From NCBI GenBank assembly GCA_051648365.1, contig JBOFEZ010000094.1, positions 1 through 64,000 of the forward strand: a stretch of 64,000 nucleotides of DNA, read 5' to 3'. Positions 32,666-40,651 of this stretch are shown one piece after another (the stretch's first letter is position 1; every line of letters begins with the position of its first letter). Made by a program: the position numbers and the translations under genes. Source of the DNA: JAGNZR01 sp051648365 (GTDB lineage Bacteria > Fusobacteriota > Fusobacteriia > Fusobacteriales > Fusobacteriaceae). Below the pieces are notes generated by a model that was not told the DNA's origin, ran no database searches, and was given only the letters and a program-made list of their open reading frames with translations.

Positions 32666-34060
32666 ATGGATTTGAATACTATTGCAAAAGAAATTGTAGC
32701 ACATCTAGGTGGATCAGAAAATCTGGCTGTTGTTGCCTGTTGCATGACAAGACTTAGAATCACTGTAAAGGATAGATCTCTAGTGAATATAGAGGGACTA
32801 GCTAAAGGCAATGGAGTAATGAAAGTTATTGAAGAAGAAACAATTCAGATTGTTGTAGGCCCAGGAAGAAGTAGAAAACTTATGGACATCATCAATGGAA
32901 ATTATTCGATAAAAGAAAATGTAGCTACGGATTGGGAAGAAAATAAAAAAGAGATTAAAAGTAAACAGGAAAAATCTAAATTCAAAGATATTTTAAGAAT
33001 GATAGCAAATATATTTGTTCCGCTGATACCTGCAATTATAGCGGCGGGTCTTCTTAACGGAATTTCAGGTTACTTTATAAATGTATATAAGATGGGAGGA
33101 ATCGCAACTCCATTATGGATAACGTTTATGCAGACTTTAGGAAGCGGACTTTTTGCATATTTTGCAATTTATGTTGGTATTAATGCAGCTAAAGAATTTG
33201 GAGCTACTCCAGGACTTGGGGGAATTATAGGAGCTGTAACTATAAGTTCTAATATAAATATATTTTCTAAGGCATTGGGACTTTATAATGAAGCAGTACC
33301 ATTGAATAGTATTCTTACAACTGGAAAAGGTGGAATTATAGGGGTTATTTTAGGTGTGGGAATCCTTGCCTGGATTGAAAAAAAAGTAAGAAAGATAATG
33401 CCAGATATGTTGGATACAATAATGACACCTTTTATATCTCTTACTATAGCAGGAGCTCTTACAATATTCATAATAATGCCTGTAGCAGGATATGTTTCTG
33501 ATATTATTATCATGATGCTAAGTACACTTATTATGACACAGGGACCTATGGCTGTAGTTTCAGGTTTTGTTCTTTCAGCTCTTTTCCTTCCTTTGGTTGT
33601 TGTAGGACTTCACCACGGACTTATACCATTTTATGTTGTTCAATTAGAAAAATTTGGTAGCATAGCTCTTTATCCGATTCTTGCCATGGCAGGAGCCGGA
33701 CAAGTTGGAGCAGCGATTGCTCTTTATATAAAAGCTAAAGATGACTATAAGCTGAGAGATATAATAAGGGGAGCACTTCCAGTTGGTATTCTTGGAGTTG
33801 GAGAACCACTTATTTATGGAGTTACCATGCCTCTTGGAAAACCTTTTGTTACTGCGGCTATAGGCGGAGGATTAGGAGGAGCTTTTTGTGCCCTGACTGG
33901 AGTAGCCTCAGTAGCTTTTGGCCCTTCAGGAATAACAGCTATTCCACTTATTGTTCCTGGAAAAATAATGTTTTATGTAATAGGATTATTTATATCTTAT
34001 GTAGCTGGATTTATAATTACGTGGTTTTTTGGAATCCCCAAAGAATTTACAATAGAATAA
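32666..34060 (+). CDS. PTS sugar transporter EIIBC, MurP-like (N-acetylmuramic acid type), no EIIA
   Basis: 464 residues from the ATG at 32666, behind GGGGGA; a TTG four codons earlier is less likely. An EIIB domain (about 1-80) has the phosphorylated Cys in CCMTRLR (CMTRLR is the form seen in MurP, against CATRLR in most glucose-family EIIB). It is followed by an EIIC domain of about ten helices (about 105-460) with GLHHGLIPFYVVQLE and GVGEPLIYGV near the substrate site. It imports and phosphorylates a sugar. Like E. coli MurP it lacks EIIA and would need a Crr-type protein such as that at 21028. No murQ etherase is adjacent, so the substrate is not settled. Confidence 0.8.
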   Translation: MDLNTIAKEIVAHLGGSENLAVVACCMTRLRITVKDRSLVNIEGLAKGNGVMKVIEEETIQIVVGPGRSRKLMDIINGNYSIKENVATDWEENKKEIKSKQEKSKFKDILRMIANIFVPLIPAIIAAGLLNGISGYFINVYKMGGIATPLWITFMQTLGSGLFAYFAIYVGINAAKEFGATPGLGGIIGAVTISSNINIFSKALGLYNEAVPLNSILTTGKGGIIGVILGVGILAWIEKKVRKIMPDMLDTIMTPFISLTIAGALTIFIIMPVAGYVSDIIIMMLSTLIMTQGPMAVVSGFVLSALFLPLVVVGLHHGLIPFYVVQLEKFGSIALYPILAMAGAGQVGAAIALYIKAKDDYKLRDIIRGALPVGILGVGEPLIYGVTMPLGKPFVTAAIGGGLGGAFCALTGVASVAFGPSGITAIPLIVPGKIMFYVIGLFISYVAGFIITWFFGIPKEFTIE

Positions 34061-34097
34061 AAAAAATGCCGGATAACCTATCCGGCAATTTTTTTTA
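34061..34097 (+). terminator. Terminator of the EIIBC gene
   Basis: TGCCGGATA-ACC-TATCCGGCA, a 9-bp perfect stem, followed by a long T-run. Confidence 0.92.
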
Positions 34098-34210
34098 GAC
34101 AAAGTGACTCCCACCCCTTGTAGGGTGATCCACTCCGGAGCCCTATGATTGCAGGAGTAGCCATGAGTATCAGCTCAGTTCCAGTAATCAGTAATGGCAT
34201 GAGGTTGAAA
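34098..34210. other. GC-rich structured intergenic island, unidentified
   Basis: About 110 nt, clearly richer in G+C than anything around it, beginning right after a strong terminator. Pairings seen on the plus strand: ACTCC (34107-34111) with GGAGT (34154-34158), enclosing a CACCC/GGGTG hairpin (34112-34127) and a CTCCGGAG palindrome (34133-34140); then GCCAT (34160-34164) with ATGGC (34194-34198). This could be a small RNA, the leader of the downstream gene, or a degenerate repeat or mobile-element remnant. On the minus strand it also reads open for about 35 codons. I match it to no known riboswitch. Confidence 0.4.
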
Positions 34211-34277
34211 AAGTTTAAAAAATAAAGTATACTATTTTAATGGAAATAAAAATCAAAGAAGGAAGTGAACGATAGTT

Positions 34278-34850
34278 ATGCTGAAAAATAGTAACTTAAA
34301 TGATATTTTAGAATTTAATAGAAATTTTGTTAAAAATGAAGAATATAAAAAATACGATACGACAAAGCATCCAGATAGAAAAATGGTAATTGTTTCTTGC
34401 ATGGATACTAGACTCACCGAGCTTTTACCACAGGCCATGTCAATAAAGAACGGAGATGCCAAAATCATAAAAAATGCAGGAGGAGTTATAGTACATCCTT
34501 TTGGAAGTGCCATGAGAAGTATACTTGTTTCTATTTACGAATTCGATGTAAATGAAATCTATATTGTTGCCCATGAGGAATGTGGAATGTGCAACTTGGA
34601 TACAGAGGACATAGTAGAAAAAATGAAGAAAAAGGGAATATCAGATGAAATGATAAATACACTTTATAATTCTGGAATAGATGTCAAAGAATGGTTGCAC
34701 GGATTTTCATGTATTGAAGAATCTTTGAAAAAAAGTGTGGCAATAGTAAAAAATCACCCTCTTCTTCCTAAAAATATAGCTGTCCATGCACTGATAATAA
34801 ATCCGACAACAGGAGAATTACAGCTCGTAGAAGACGGTAGTAAGAATTAA
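34278..34850 (+). CDS. Beta-class carbonic anhydrase
   Basis: 190 residues. Zinc ligands and dyad: C41-x-D43-x-R45 in SCMDTRL, and H99-x2-C102 in HEECGMC. It interconverts CO2 and bicarbonate in the cytoplasm, useful for carboxylating enzymes and pH. The length and motif spacing match the short type II beta carbonic anhydrases common in Firmicutes and Fusobacteria. Single gene with a hairpin terminator. Confidence 0.92.
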   Translation: MLKNSNLNDILEFNRNFVKNEEYKKYDTTKHPDRKMVIVSCMDTRLTELLPQAMSIKNGDAKIIKNAGGVIVHPFGSAMRSILVSIYEFDVNEIYIVAHEECGMCNLDTEDIVEKMKKKGISDEMINTLYNSGIDVKEWLHGFSCIEESLKKSVAIVKNHPLLPKNIAVHALIINPTTGELQLVEDGSKN

Positions 34851-34877
34851 GCTTTAAAATGTATATATTAATTCGTT

Positions 34878-34916
34878 AAAAAGGGAGCTTCCACAATAAC
34901 AGGAACTCCCTTTTTT
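34878..34916. terminator. Bidirectional terminator
   Basis: AAAAAGGGAG and CTCCCTTTTT arms extended by TTCC/GGAA, between converging genes. Confidence 0.82.
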
Positions 34917-34918
34917 GT

Positions 34919-35527
34919 TTATTTTTTCACGAAAAATCTCGTTTCTATAGGTTGGAAATCTTTTTCTCCAGGCTGAGCAGTAGGTTTTCCGAAAGGCATC
35001 TGGGCTATAAGTTTCCATGAAATAGGAAAGTCCCAATTTTTCTTAACTTCTTCTTCAATAAGCTCATTATAATGCTGCAAAGATGCTCCCATTCCTTCAA
35101 GTTCCAAAGCTGTCCAAGTTGCAAACTGGTGCATAGCACTAGTATGGTGTGACCAGGTTGGAAAGTTAGCACTGTAAAGAGGGAACATCTCCTGAAAAGA
35201 TTTTACAACATCCATATCCTCAAAGAAAAGGACGGTTCCATATCCGTTTTTAAAAGAATTTATTTTAGCTTCACTATCAGAAAAGTTTTCCGGCGGAACA
35301 ATTTTTCTCAGAGCTTCTATTACGATATTCCATAATTTTTCATGTTCTCCTGGAAGCAGTAGACAAATTCTTGTACTTTGGGAATTGAAGGCGGAAGGGG
35401 TGTTTCTGATTATTTTCCCGAGAATATTCTGGAGATTCTCATCCGTTGTTGTACTCTCCTTACCTATATTATAATATGTTCTTCTTTTTTCAGCTAAATT
35501 TAAAAAATCTACTGTTTCTTTTTTCAT
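34919..35527 (-). CDS. Nitroreductase family protein (Frm2/Hbn1-like)
   Basis: 202 residues from the ATG at 35527, which has GGAGG at 8 nt; a start five codons earlier lacks one. Flavin-fold marks: AEKRRTYYNIG near 11-21, where most nitroreductases have RRS(I/V)R, NTPSAFNSQSTRI near 46-58, and the late GASLQHYN near 142-149. The substitution pattern and length are those of the Frm2/Hbn1 group, FMN enzymes tied to redox and lipid-stress responses. Two AGTATACT-like boxes upstream suggest a dedicated regulator. Confidence 0.88.
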   Translation of the reverse strand: MKKETVDFLNLAEKRRTYYNIGKESTTTDENLQNILGKIIRNTPSAFNSQSTRICLLLPGEHEKLWNIVIEALRKIVPPENFSDSEAKINSFKNGYGTVLFFEDMDVVKSFQEMFPLYSANFPTWSHHTSAMHQFATWTALELEGMGASLQHYNELIEEEVKKNWDFPISWKLIAQMPFGKPTAQPGEKDFQPIETRFFVKK

Positions 35528-35568
35528 AACTTTAACCTCCATTTCAAATAATTAAATTTCATCATATG

Positions 35569-35592
35569 AGTATACTTTAAAAGGAGTATAAC
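35569..35592 (-). promoter_or_regulatory. Paired AGTATACT-like boxes before the nitroreductase gene
   Basis: The perfect 8-bp palindrome AGTATACT (35569-35576) and a near copy AGTATAACT (35585-35593) are 16 bp apart, 42-65 nt upstream of the start. They could form a dimeric repressor site; not matched to a known regulator. Confidence 0.35.
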
Positions 35593-35657
35593 TTCCTTTA
35601 AATGTTTTGTGGTAATAAGTAAAAAACTATTTTAATAAAGACAGATTGGAAAAGATA

Positions 35658-35666
35658 TGGTATAAT
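35658..35666 (+). promoter_or_regulatory. Extended -10 promoter of rlmN
   Basis: TGGTATAAT, 31 nt before the start; AAGACA at 17 bp is a poor -35. Confidence 0.6.
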
Positions 35667-35696
35667 TTAAGGTAAACTCAGATTATGGAGGTAATT

Positions 35697-36749
35697 ATGG
35701 AAAATAAAATAAACTTACTTAACTTAACAAAGAATGAATTAGAGAAATTTGTGGTAGAAAATGGAATGAAAAAATTCTATGCAAAACAGATTTATCAGTG
35801 GTTACATCAGAAAATGGCAAGAGATATCAACGAGATGACGAATATATCTTTAAAGGACAGAGAGAAACTTTCAGAGACATCATACATCCCTCTTCTTAAT
35901 CTTGTAAAATATCAGGAGTCTAAAATAGACCGTACAGAAAAATTTCTATTCCAATTAGAAGATGGAAACAGTATAGAAACTGTTCTTATCAAATCTAAAG
36001 ATAGAAATACTTTATGTATCTCTTCACAGGTTGGATGTGCTGTGAACTGTGATTTCTGTGCAACAGCTATAAATGGATTTGCAAGAAATCTAAATCTAAG
36101 TGAGATTCTGAATCAGGTATATACAGTAGAAAGAAGACTTCTAAAAAAAGGAGAACATCTGACTAATATAGTTTATATGGGGATGGGAGAACCTCTTCTT
36201 AACCTTGAGAATTTAATAAAATCTCTAGAAACATTCTCTGACGAATCTGGAATCAACATTTCCAAGAGAAAGATAACAGTATCGACTGCAGGAATAGTTC
36301 CAGCTATTGAGAAACTTTTAGAGCGTAAAGTACATATAGAACTAGCTATATCTCTTCACAGTGCAATGAATGAAAAAAGAGACCTTATTATGCCGATAAA
36401 TAAGGCATATCCTCTTGAGGATCTACACACAATACTTAAAGAATATCAAAGACAGACAAAAAGAAGAATAACTTTTGAATATATCCTTCTGAATAATGTC
36501 AATGCATCAGATGCGGATGCGAATGCACTGGCTGATTTTGTTCATGATTTTGACCATATTGTGAATATCATTCCTTACAATCCAGTAGAAGGAAAACCTT
36601 ATGAAAGACCACTGGATAAGAAAATAGAGAAATTTGTAAGTGTTCTGGAAGATATCAGAAAGGTAAACGTATTTGTAAGAAGAGAAAAAGGAACAGATAT
36701 TGACGGTGCTTGTGGACAACTTAGAAGAAAAACAGAAAAGTTAAAGTAA
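35697..36749 (+). CDS. rlmN: 23S rRNA (adenine2503-C2)/tRNA(adenine37-C2) methyltransferase
   Basis: 350 residues from the ATG at 35697, preferred to one four codons upstream because GGAGG falls at the right distance. Radical-SAM protein: the Fe4S cysteines are in CAVNCDFC (C114, C118, C121), the conserved GMGEPLLN is near 162-169, and the second catalytic Cys is in DGACGQLR (C339). It methylates C2 of A2503 in 23S rRNA and A37 in some tRNAs. 20 nt before the PBP gene, likely co-transcribed. Confidence 0.96.
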   Translation: MENKINLLNLTKNELEKFVVENGMKKFYAKQIYQWLHQKMARDINEMTNISLKDREKLSETSYIPLLNLVKYQESKIDRTEKFLFQLEDGNSIETVLIKSKDRNTLCISSQVGCAVNCDFCATAINGFARNLNLSEILNQVYTVERRLLKKGEHLTNIVYMGMGEPLLNLENLIKSLETFSDESGINISKRKITVSTAGIVPAIEKLLERKVHIELAISLHSAMNEKRDLIMPINKAYPLEDLHTILKEYQRQTKRRITFEYILLNNVNASDADANALADFVHDFDHIVNIIPYNPVEGKPYERPLDKKIEKFVSVLEDIRKVNVFVRREKGTDIDGACGQLRRKTEKLK

Positions 36750-36769
36750 AATTATTTATAGGGGTAAAG

Positions 36770-38947
36770 ATGAAAAAAATAGTTGTGAGAATTTTAATGG
36801 GAATTTTTGCTCTTATTTTCCTTCTTGGAGCTGGAGCAGCTGTATGGGCAGGAACCTTTGTATATAAAAATTATAAAGAGCTTCCCAATATAGAGGAGCT
36901 TGTAACAAATTATACTCCCTCTGTACCCACTACAATTTTTGATAGAAATGGAGTGCTTATTGATAGTATTTACAGAGAAAAAAGGGAACCTGTAAATTTA
37001 GAAGATATTTCTGAAAATCTTAAAAAAGCTGTAGTGTCTATAGAAGATAAAACTTTTTATAATCATTATGGTCTAAATATAAAGAGAAATATAGCTTCTG
37101 TAATTGCTAATATTTCAGCAGGAAGAGCTGTCCAAGGAGCCAGTACCATAACTCAACAGTTGGCTAAAAATGCATTTCTTACCTCTGAGAAAAAACTTTC
37201 TAGAAAAGTAAAGGAAGCCCTCATCACTTTCGAGATAGAGAGCATATTTACGAAGGATGAAATACTGGAAAAATATCTCAATGAGATAAATTTTGGGTCA
37301 GGTTCCTACGGAATAAAATCAGCAGCATACAGTTTCATGAGAAAAACCCCTGCTGAACTTAATCTGGCAGAGTCGGCAATGCTGGCAGGAATGCCTAACC
37401 GTCCCGAAAAATATAATCCTAGAAGAAATTTGAGCGAAGCTCTGAAAAGAGCCCACCTCATACTGGGAGAGATGCTGAAAGATGGTGTTATTACCAAAGC
37501 TGAACATCAGGAAGCCATAGGACATAAATTTATAGTTTCTAATGAAAAAATAGATTTGAAAAAAATAGATAAAAAAATAACAACACTAATATATCCTAAG
37601 GAAGCTAGAACAGAATCCAGTGTTCCAGATTTTACAGATCTAGTCCATGAATTTTTAAGAAATGAAAAAAACAATGATGGGGAAAGAGTTTTTACTGATG
37701 AGATGATATATTCAGAAGGGTTGAAAGTCTATACCACAGTGGATATAGAAATTCAAAAAACTGCTAAGGAACTCTTCAGTAAAAGCCAGTTCTTAAATGC
37801 AAGACCTGGTTTACAGTATGGAATGGCAACTATAAACTCAGAAACAGGGGAAGTCATTGCTGTAATTGGAGGTAAAGATTATAAAATAGGAAACTTTAAT
37901 CGTGCTGTAATGGCTAAGAGACAGTTAGGATCCTCTGCAAAACCTTTTCTTTATTTTACTGCACTTCAAAATGGAACAGAGATGAATGCTATCATAGATG
38001 ATAATAAGGTAAAATATGGAAACTGGGAACCAAAGAATTATGGAGATAGATATAATGGAAATATAACTCTGTTGGATGCTCTGGATAAATCTTTGAATAT
38101 GGTATCTATAAAGCTTCTTGAAAAAGTTGGAGTTCCTGCTCTTAAAGAGACTATAAAAAAATTTGGAACAGAATTTAAAATTCCTAATAATCTGACAGCT
38201 TCTCTAGGTACTTATGAAGGAACACCTTTAGAACTTTCACAGGCTTATGCAGTTTTTGCTAACGGAGGTTATTCTGTAAAACCTGTAATAGTGAAAACGG
38301 TTCAGAATAGATTTGGAAATCAAATTTACCACTCAGAAATCAAAAAACAGAAAGAATTTGATCCAGTAGATGTAAGTCTTATCACTTATATGTTAGAAAG
38401 TTCAGTGAAAAGTGGAACTTCCAAGAGAGCTGAAGTGAAAGATAAAAATGGAGACAAGATATCTCAGGGGGGAAAAACAGGAACTACAAATCAGAATAGA
38501 ACAGTTTGGTTTGCAGGAATAACTCCGAAGTATACAACGACCATATATTTAGGTTACGATGACAATAGAGAAATCAAAGAAAATCTTACTGGTGGAAATG
38601 GACCTGCCCCTATTTGGGGAGAATTTTATAAAAAATTGTTGGATAAAGGTCTTTATACACCGGAGAGATTCCAGTTTGTAGATGACAATATAAGAAGAGG
38701 AACACTGATAACACAAAATCTTAATTCTAAAAATGGACTTATTGCCACTTCAGGAGGAAGAGAATTCCTTGTTAGAAGCGGAAGAATATCTTTAGAGAGA
38801 GATACTAAATATTCCAATGGAATAGCGGGACTATTTTATCGTCCGGAAGTCAGTGTACCAATTTTAGGAGACGGAATTTCCAGTGAAAAACAGGAAGGTA
38901 GCCTTGAAAAAGAGAGCAACATCTTCAAAAGGTTGTTCGGTAATTAA
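36770..38947 (+). CDS. Class A penicillin-binding protein (PBP1A-type, transglycosylase and transpeptidase)
   Basis: 725 residues. One N-terminal membrane helix (about 5-28) anchors it with the rest in the periplasm. GT51 domain (about 55-230): EDKTFYNHYG with the catalytic Glu near 91, QGASTITQQLAKN near 123-135, and KYLNEINFGSGSYG near 167. Transpeptidase domain: S-x-x-K in GSSAKPF near 387, S-x-N in KSLN near 443, and K-T-G in GKTGTTNQN near 568. It polymerises glycan chains and crosslinks peptides. Downstream of rlmN; a hairpin terminator follows. Confidence 0.95.
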   Translation: MKKIVVRILMGIFALIFLLGAGAAVWAGTFVYKNYKELPNIEELVTNYTPSVPTTIFDRNGVLIDSIYREKREPVNLEDISENLKKAVVSIEDKTFYNHYGLNIKRNIASVIANISAGRAVQGASTITQQLAKNAFLTSEKKLSRKVKEALITFEIESIFTKDEILEKYLNEINFGSGSYGIKSAAYSFMRKTPAELNLAESAMLAGMPNRPEKYNPRRNLSEALKRAHLILGEMLKDGVITKAEHQEAIGHKFIVSNEKIDLKKIDKKITTLIYPKEARTESSVPDFTDLVHEFLRNEKNNDGERVFTDEMIYSEGLKVYTTVDIEIQKTAKELFSKSQFLNARPGLQYGMATINSETGEVIAVIGGKDYKIGNFNRAVMAKRQLGSSAKPFLYFTALQNGTEMNAIIDDNKVKYGNWEPKNYGDRYNGNITLLDALDKSLNMVSIKLLEKVGVPALKETIKKFGTEFKIPNNLTASLGTYEGTPLELSQAYAVFANGGYSVKPVIVKTVQNRFGNQIYHSEIKKQKEFDPVDVSLITYMLESSVKSGTSKRAEVKDKNGDKISQGGKTGTTNQNRTVWFAGITPKYTTTIYLGYDDNREIKENLTGGNGPAPIWGEFYKKLLDKGLYTPERFQFVDDNIRRGTLITQNLNSKNGLIATSGGREFLVRSGRISLERDTKYSNGIAGLFYRPEVSVPILGDGISSEKQEGSLEKESNIFKRLFGN

Positions 38948-38969
38948 ACTTTAAAAACTAATAAAAAAC

Positions 38970-38998
38970 AAAAACCACGTCATTTGATGTGGTTTTTT
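38970..38998 (+). terminator. Terminator of the rlmN-PBP operon
   Basis: AAAACCACGTC / GATGTGGTTTT stem (one G-U pair), 4-nt loop, then T-run. Confidence 0.85.
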
Positions 38999-39019
38999 AA
39001 TTTTAAAATGTTGAAGCCC

Positions 39020-39048
39020 TTGATTATTTATTAAAAATATAGTATCCT
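39020..39048 (+). promoter_or_regulatory. Probable promoter of the hut operon
   Basis: TTGATT (39020-39025) and TATCCT (39043-39048) at 17 bp, 33 nt before hutH. The weak -10 suggests an activator or conditional expression. Confidence 0.4.
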
Positions 39049-39081
39049 AAGATTATTGGAACAAAAAAATGGGGGGATAAT

Positions 39082-40620
39082 ATGGGAAACGAACTAATTC
39101 TTGGAAATGAAAAATTAACTTTGGAAAATTTTATTAATGTAGTGCGGCACAGAAATACTGTCAAAATTGCTGATGAAGCATACTTGAGAGTTGAAAAATC
39201 CAGGGTTTATGTGGAAAAGCTTATAGACGATTCGAAAGTTGTATATGGACTTACTACAGGTTTTGGAAAATTTTCAGATATAGTTATATCTAAAGATGAA
39301 ACTTCAAATCTTCAGAAAAATCTTATTATAAGTCATTCTTGCGGAGTAGGGGAACCATTTTCAGAAGAGATAGCGAGAGGAATGTTGCTTCTCAGAATAA
39401 ATAATCTTATCATAGGAAATTCGGGTATTAGAAAGATAACTGTGGATAAAATGGTAGAGATATTGAACAGTGACGTAGTTCCTGTAATTCCAGAAAAAGG
39501 TTCCTTAGGAGCATCTGGAGATTTAGCTCCCCTTTCCCATATGGTTTTAGTTGTTTTAGGAATGGGGGAAGCCTTCTATAAAGGTCAAAGGATGAACGGA
39601 GCCGAGGCTCTTTCGAGAGCGGGAATAAGACCTTTAGAATATCTATCTTCTAAAGAGGGTCTGGCCCTTATTAATGGGACTCAAGCCATGACTTCGGTAG
39701 GTGCCTTAGCAACTTATGACGCTATAAATCTTATGAAAACTTTGGATATAACAGCAGCAGTTACCATGGAGGCGTTAAATGGGATAACTTGTGCTTATGA
39801 TGAGAAGGTTCATAAAGTTCGTGGTCATAAGGGTCAAATAGATTCAGCGGCAAATATACTGAGAATTTTAGAAGGAAGCAAGATGACTACAAAGCAGGGA
39901 CAGCTAAGAGTTCAAGATCCATATACTCTGAGATGTACTCCGCAGATTCACGGAGCAAGTAAAGATACTATAAACTTTGTACTGGATAAAATAGAGATAG
40001 AGATGAACGCAGTAACAGATAATCCAATTATATTTCCTGATCATGAGCAGGTTATATCAGGGGGTAATTTTCATGGACAACCCATGGCACTACCTTTTGA
40101 TTTTTTAGGAATAGCATGTTCAGAGATGGGGAATATATCTGAGAGAAGATTAGAAAGACTTGTAAATCCACAACTTAATTTTGGATTACCTGCATTTTTG
40201 ACTCCTCATGGAGGACTTCATTCAGGTTTTATGATTGTTCAGTACAGTGCAGCATCTCTTGTATCTGAAAATAAAGTTTTAGCTCATCCAGCCAGTGTAG
40301 ATTCTATACCATCCTCAGGAAATCAGGAGGATCACGTATCTATGGGAACCATAGCAGCAAGAAAAGGATATGAAATACTTAAAAATTCGAGAAAGGCTAT
40401 AGCAATGGAACTAATGGCAGCATGCCAGGGAGTTGATCTGAGAGGAAATCTAGGTTTGGGGAAGGGAACAGCAGCAGCCTATGAAACCGTAAGAAAACAT
40501 ATAACTAGACTTGAAGAGGACAGAGTTATGTATTTAGATATAAACACAGTAGAGAAATTAATTGCAGATGGAGAAGTAGTTAGAGCTGTTGAGTCTGCAA
40601 TAGGAAAAATAATAGTTTAG
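39082..40620 (+). CDS. hutH: Histidine ammonia-lyase
   Basis: 512 residues, full length. It removes ammonia from histidine to give urocanate. The MIO cofactor forms from A144-S145-G146 in GSLGASGDLAPLSH. YGLTTGFGKFSD near 55-66 with the catalytic Tyr loop and the GGNFHGQPMALPFDF block near 330 are characteristic. GGGGGG stands before the ATG. First of the histidine genes. Confidence 0.97.
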   Translation: MGNELILGNEKLTLENFINVVRHRNTVKIADEAYLRVEKSRVYVEKLIDDSKVVYGLTTGFGKFSDIVISKDETSNLQKNLIISHSCGVGEPFSEEIARGMLLLRINNLIIGNSGIRKITVDKMVEILNSDVVPVIPEKGSLGASGDLAPLSHMVLVVLGMGEAFYKGQRMNGAEALSRAGIRPLEYLSSKEGLALINGTQAMTSVGALATYDAINLMKTLDITAAVTMEALNGITCAYDEKVHKVRGHKGQIDSAANILRILEGSKMTTKQGQLRVQDPYTLRCTPQIHGASKDTINFVLDKIEIEMNAVTDNPIIFPDHEQVISGGNFHGQPMALPFDFLGIACSEMGNISERRLERLVNPQLNFGLPAFLTPHGGLHSGFMIVQYSAASLVSENKVLAHPASVDSIPSSGNQEDHVSMGTIAARKGYEILKNSRKAIAMELMAACQGVDLRGNLGLGKGTAAAYETVRKHITRLEEDRVMYLDINTVEKLIADGEVVRAVESAIGKIIV

Positions 40621-40651
40621 GTTTTGGGAGAAAAAATATTTGGAGGGAATA

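Noticed and set aside
34105..34200. Short minus-strand peptide frame through the GC-rich island
   Set aside because: Open for about 35 codons, but no ribosome site and no clear promoter; left as part of the unidentified island.
34098..34210. Known riboswitch (fluoride, ZTP, glycine, Mn, M-box) in the GC-rich island
   Set aside because: None of the conserved cores I know for these classes could be matched.
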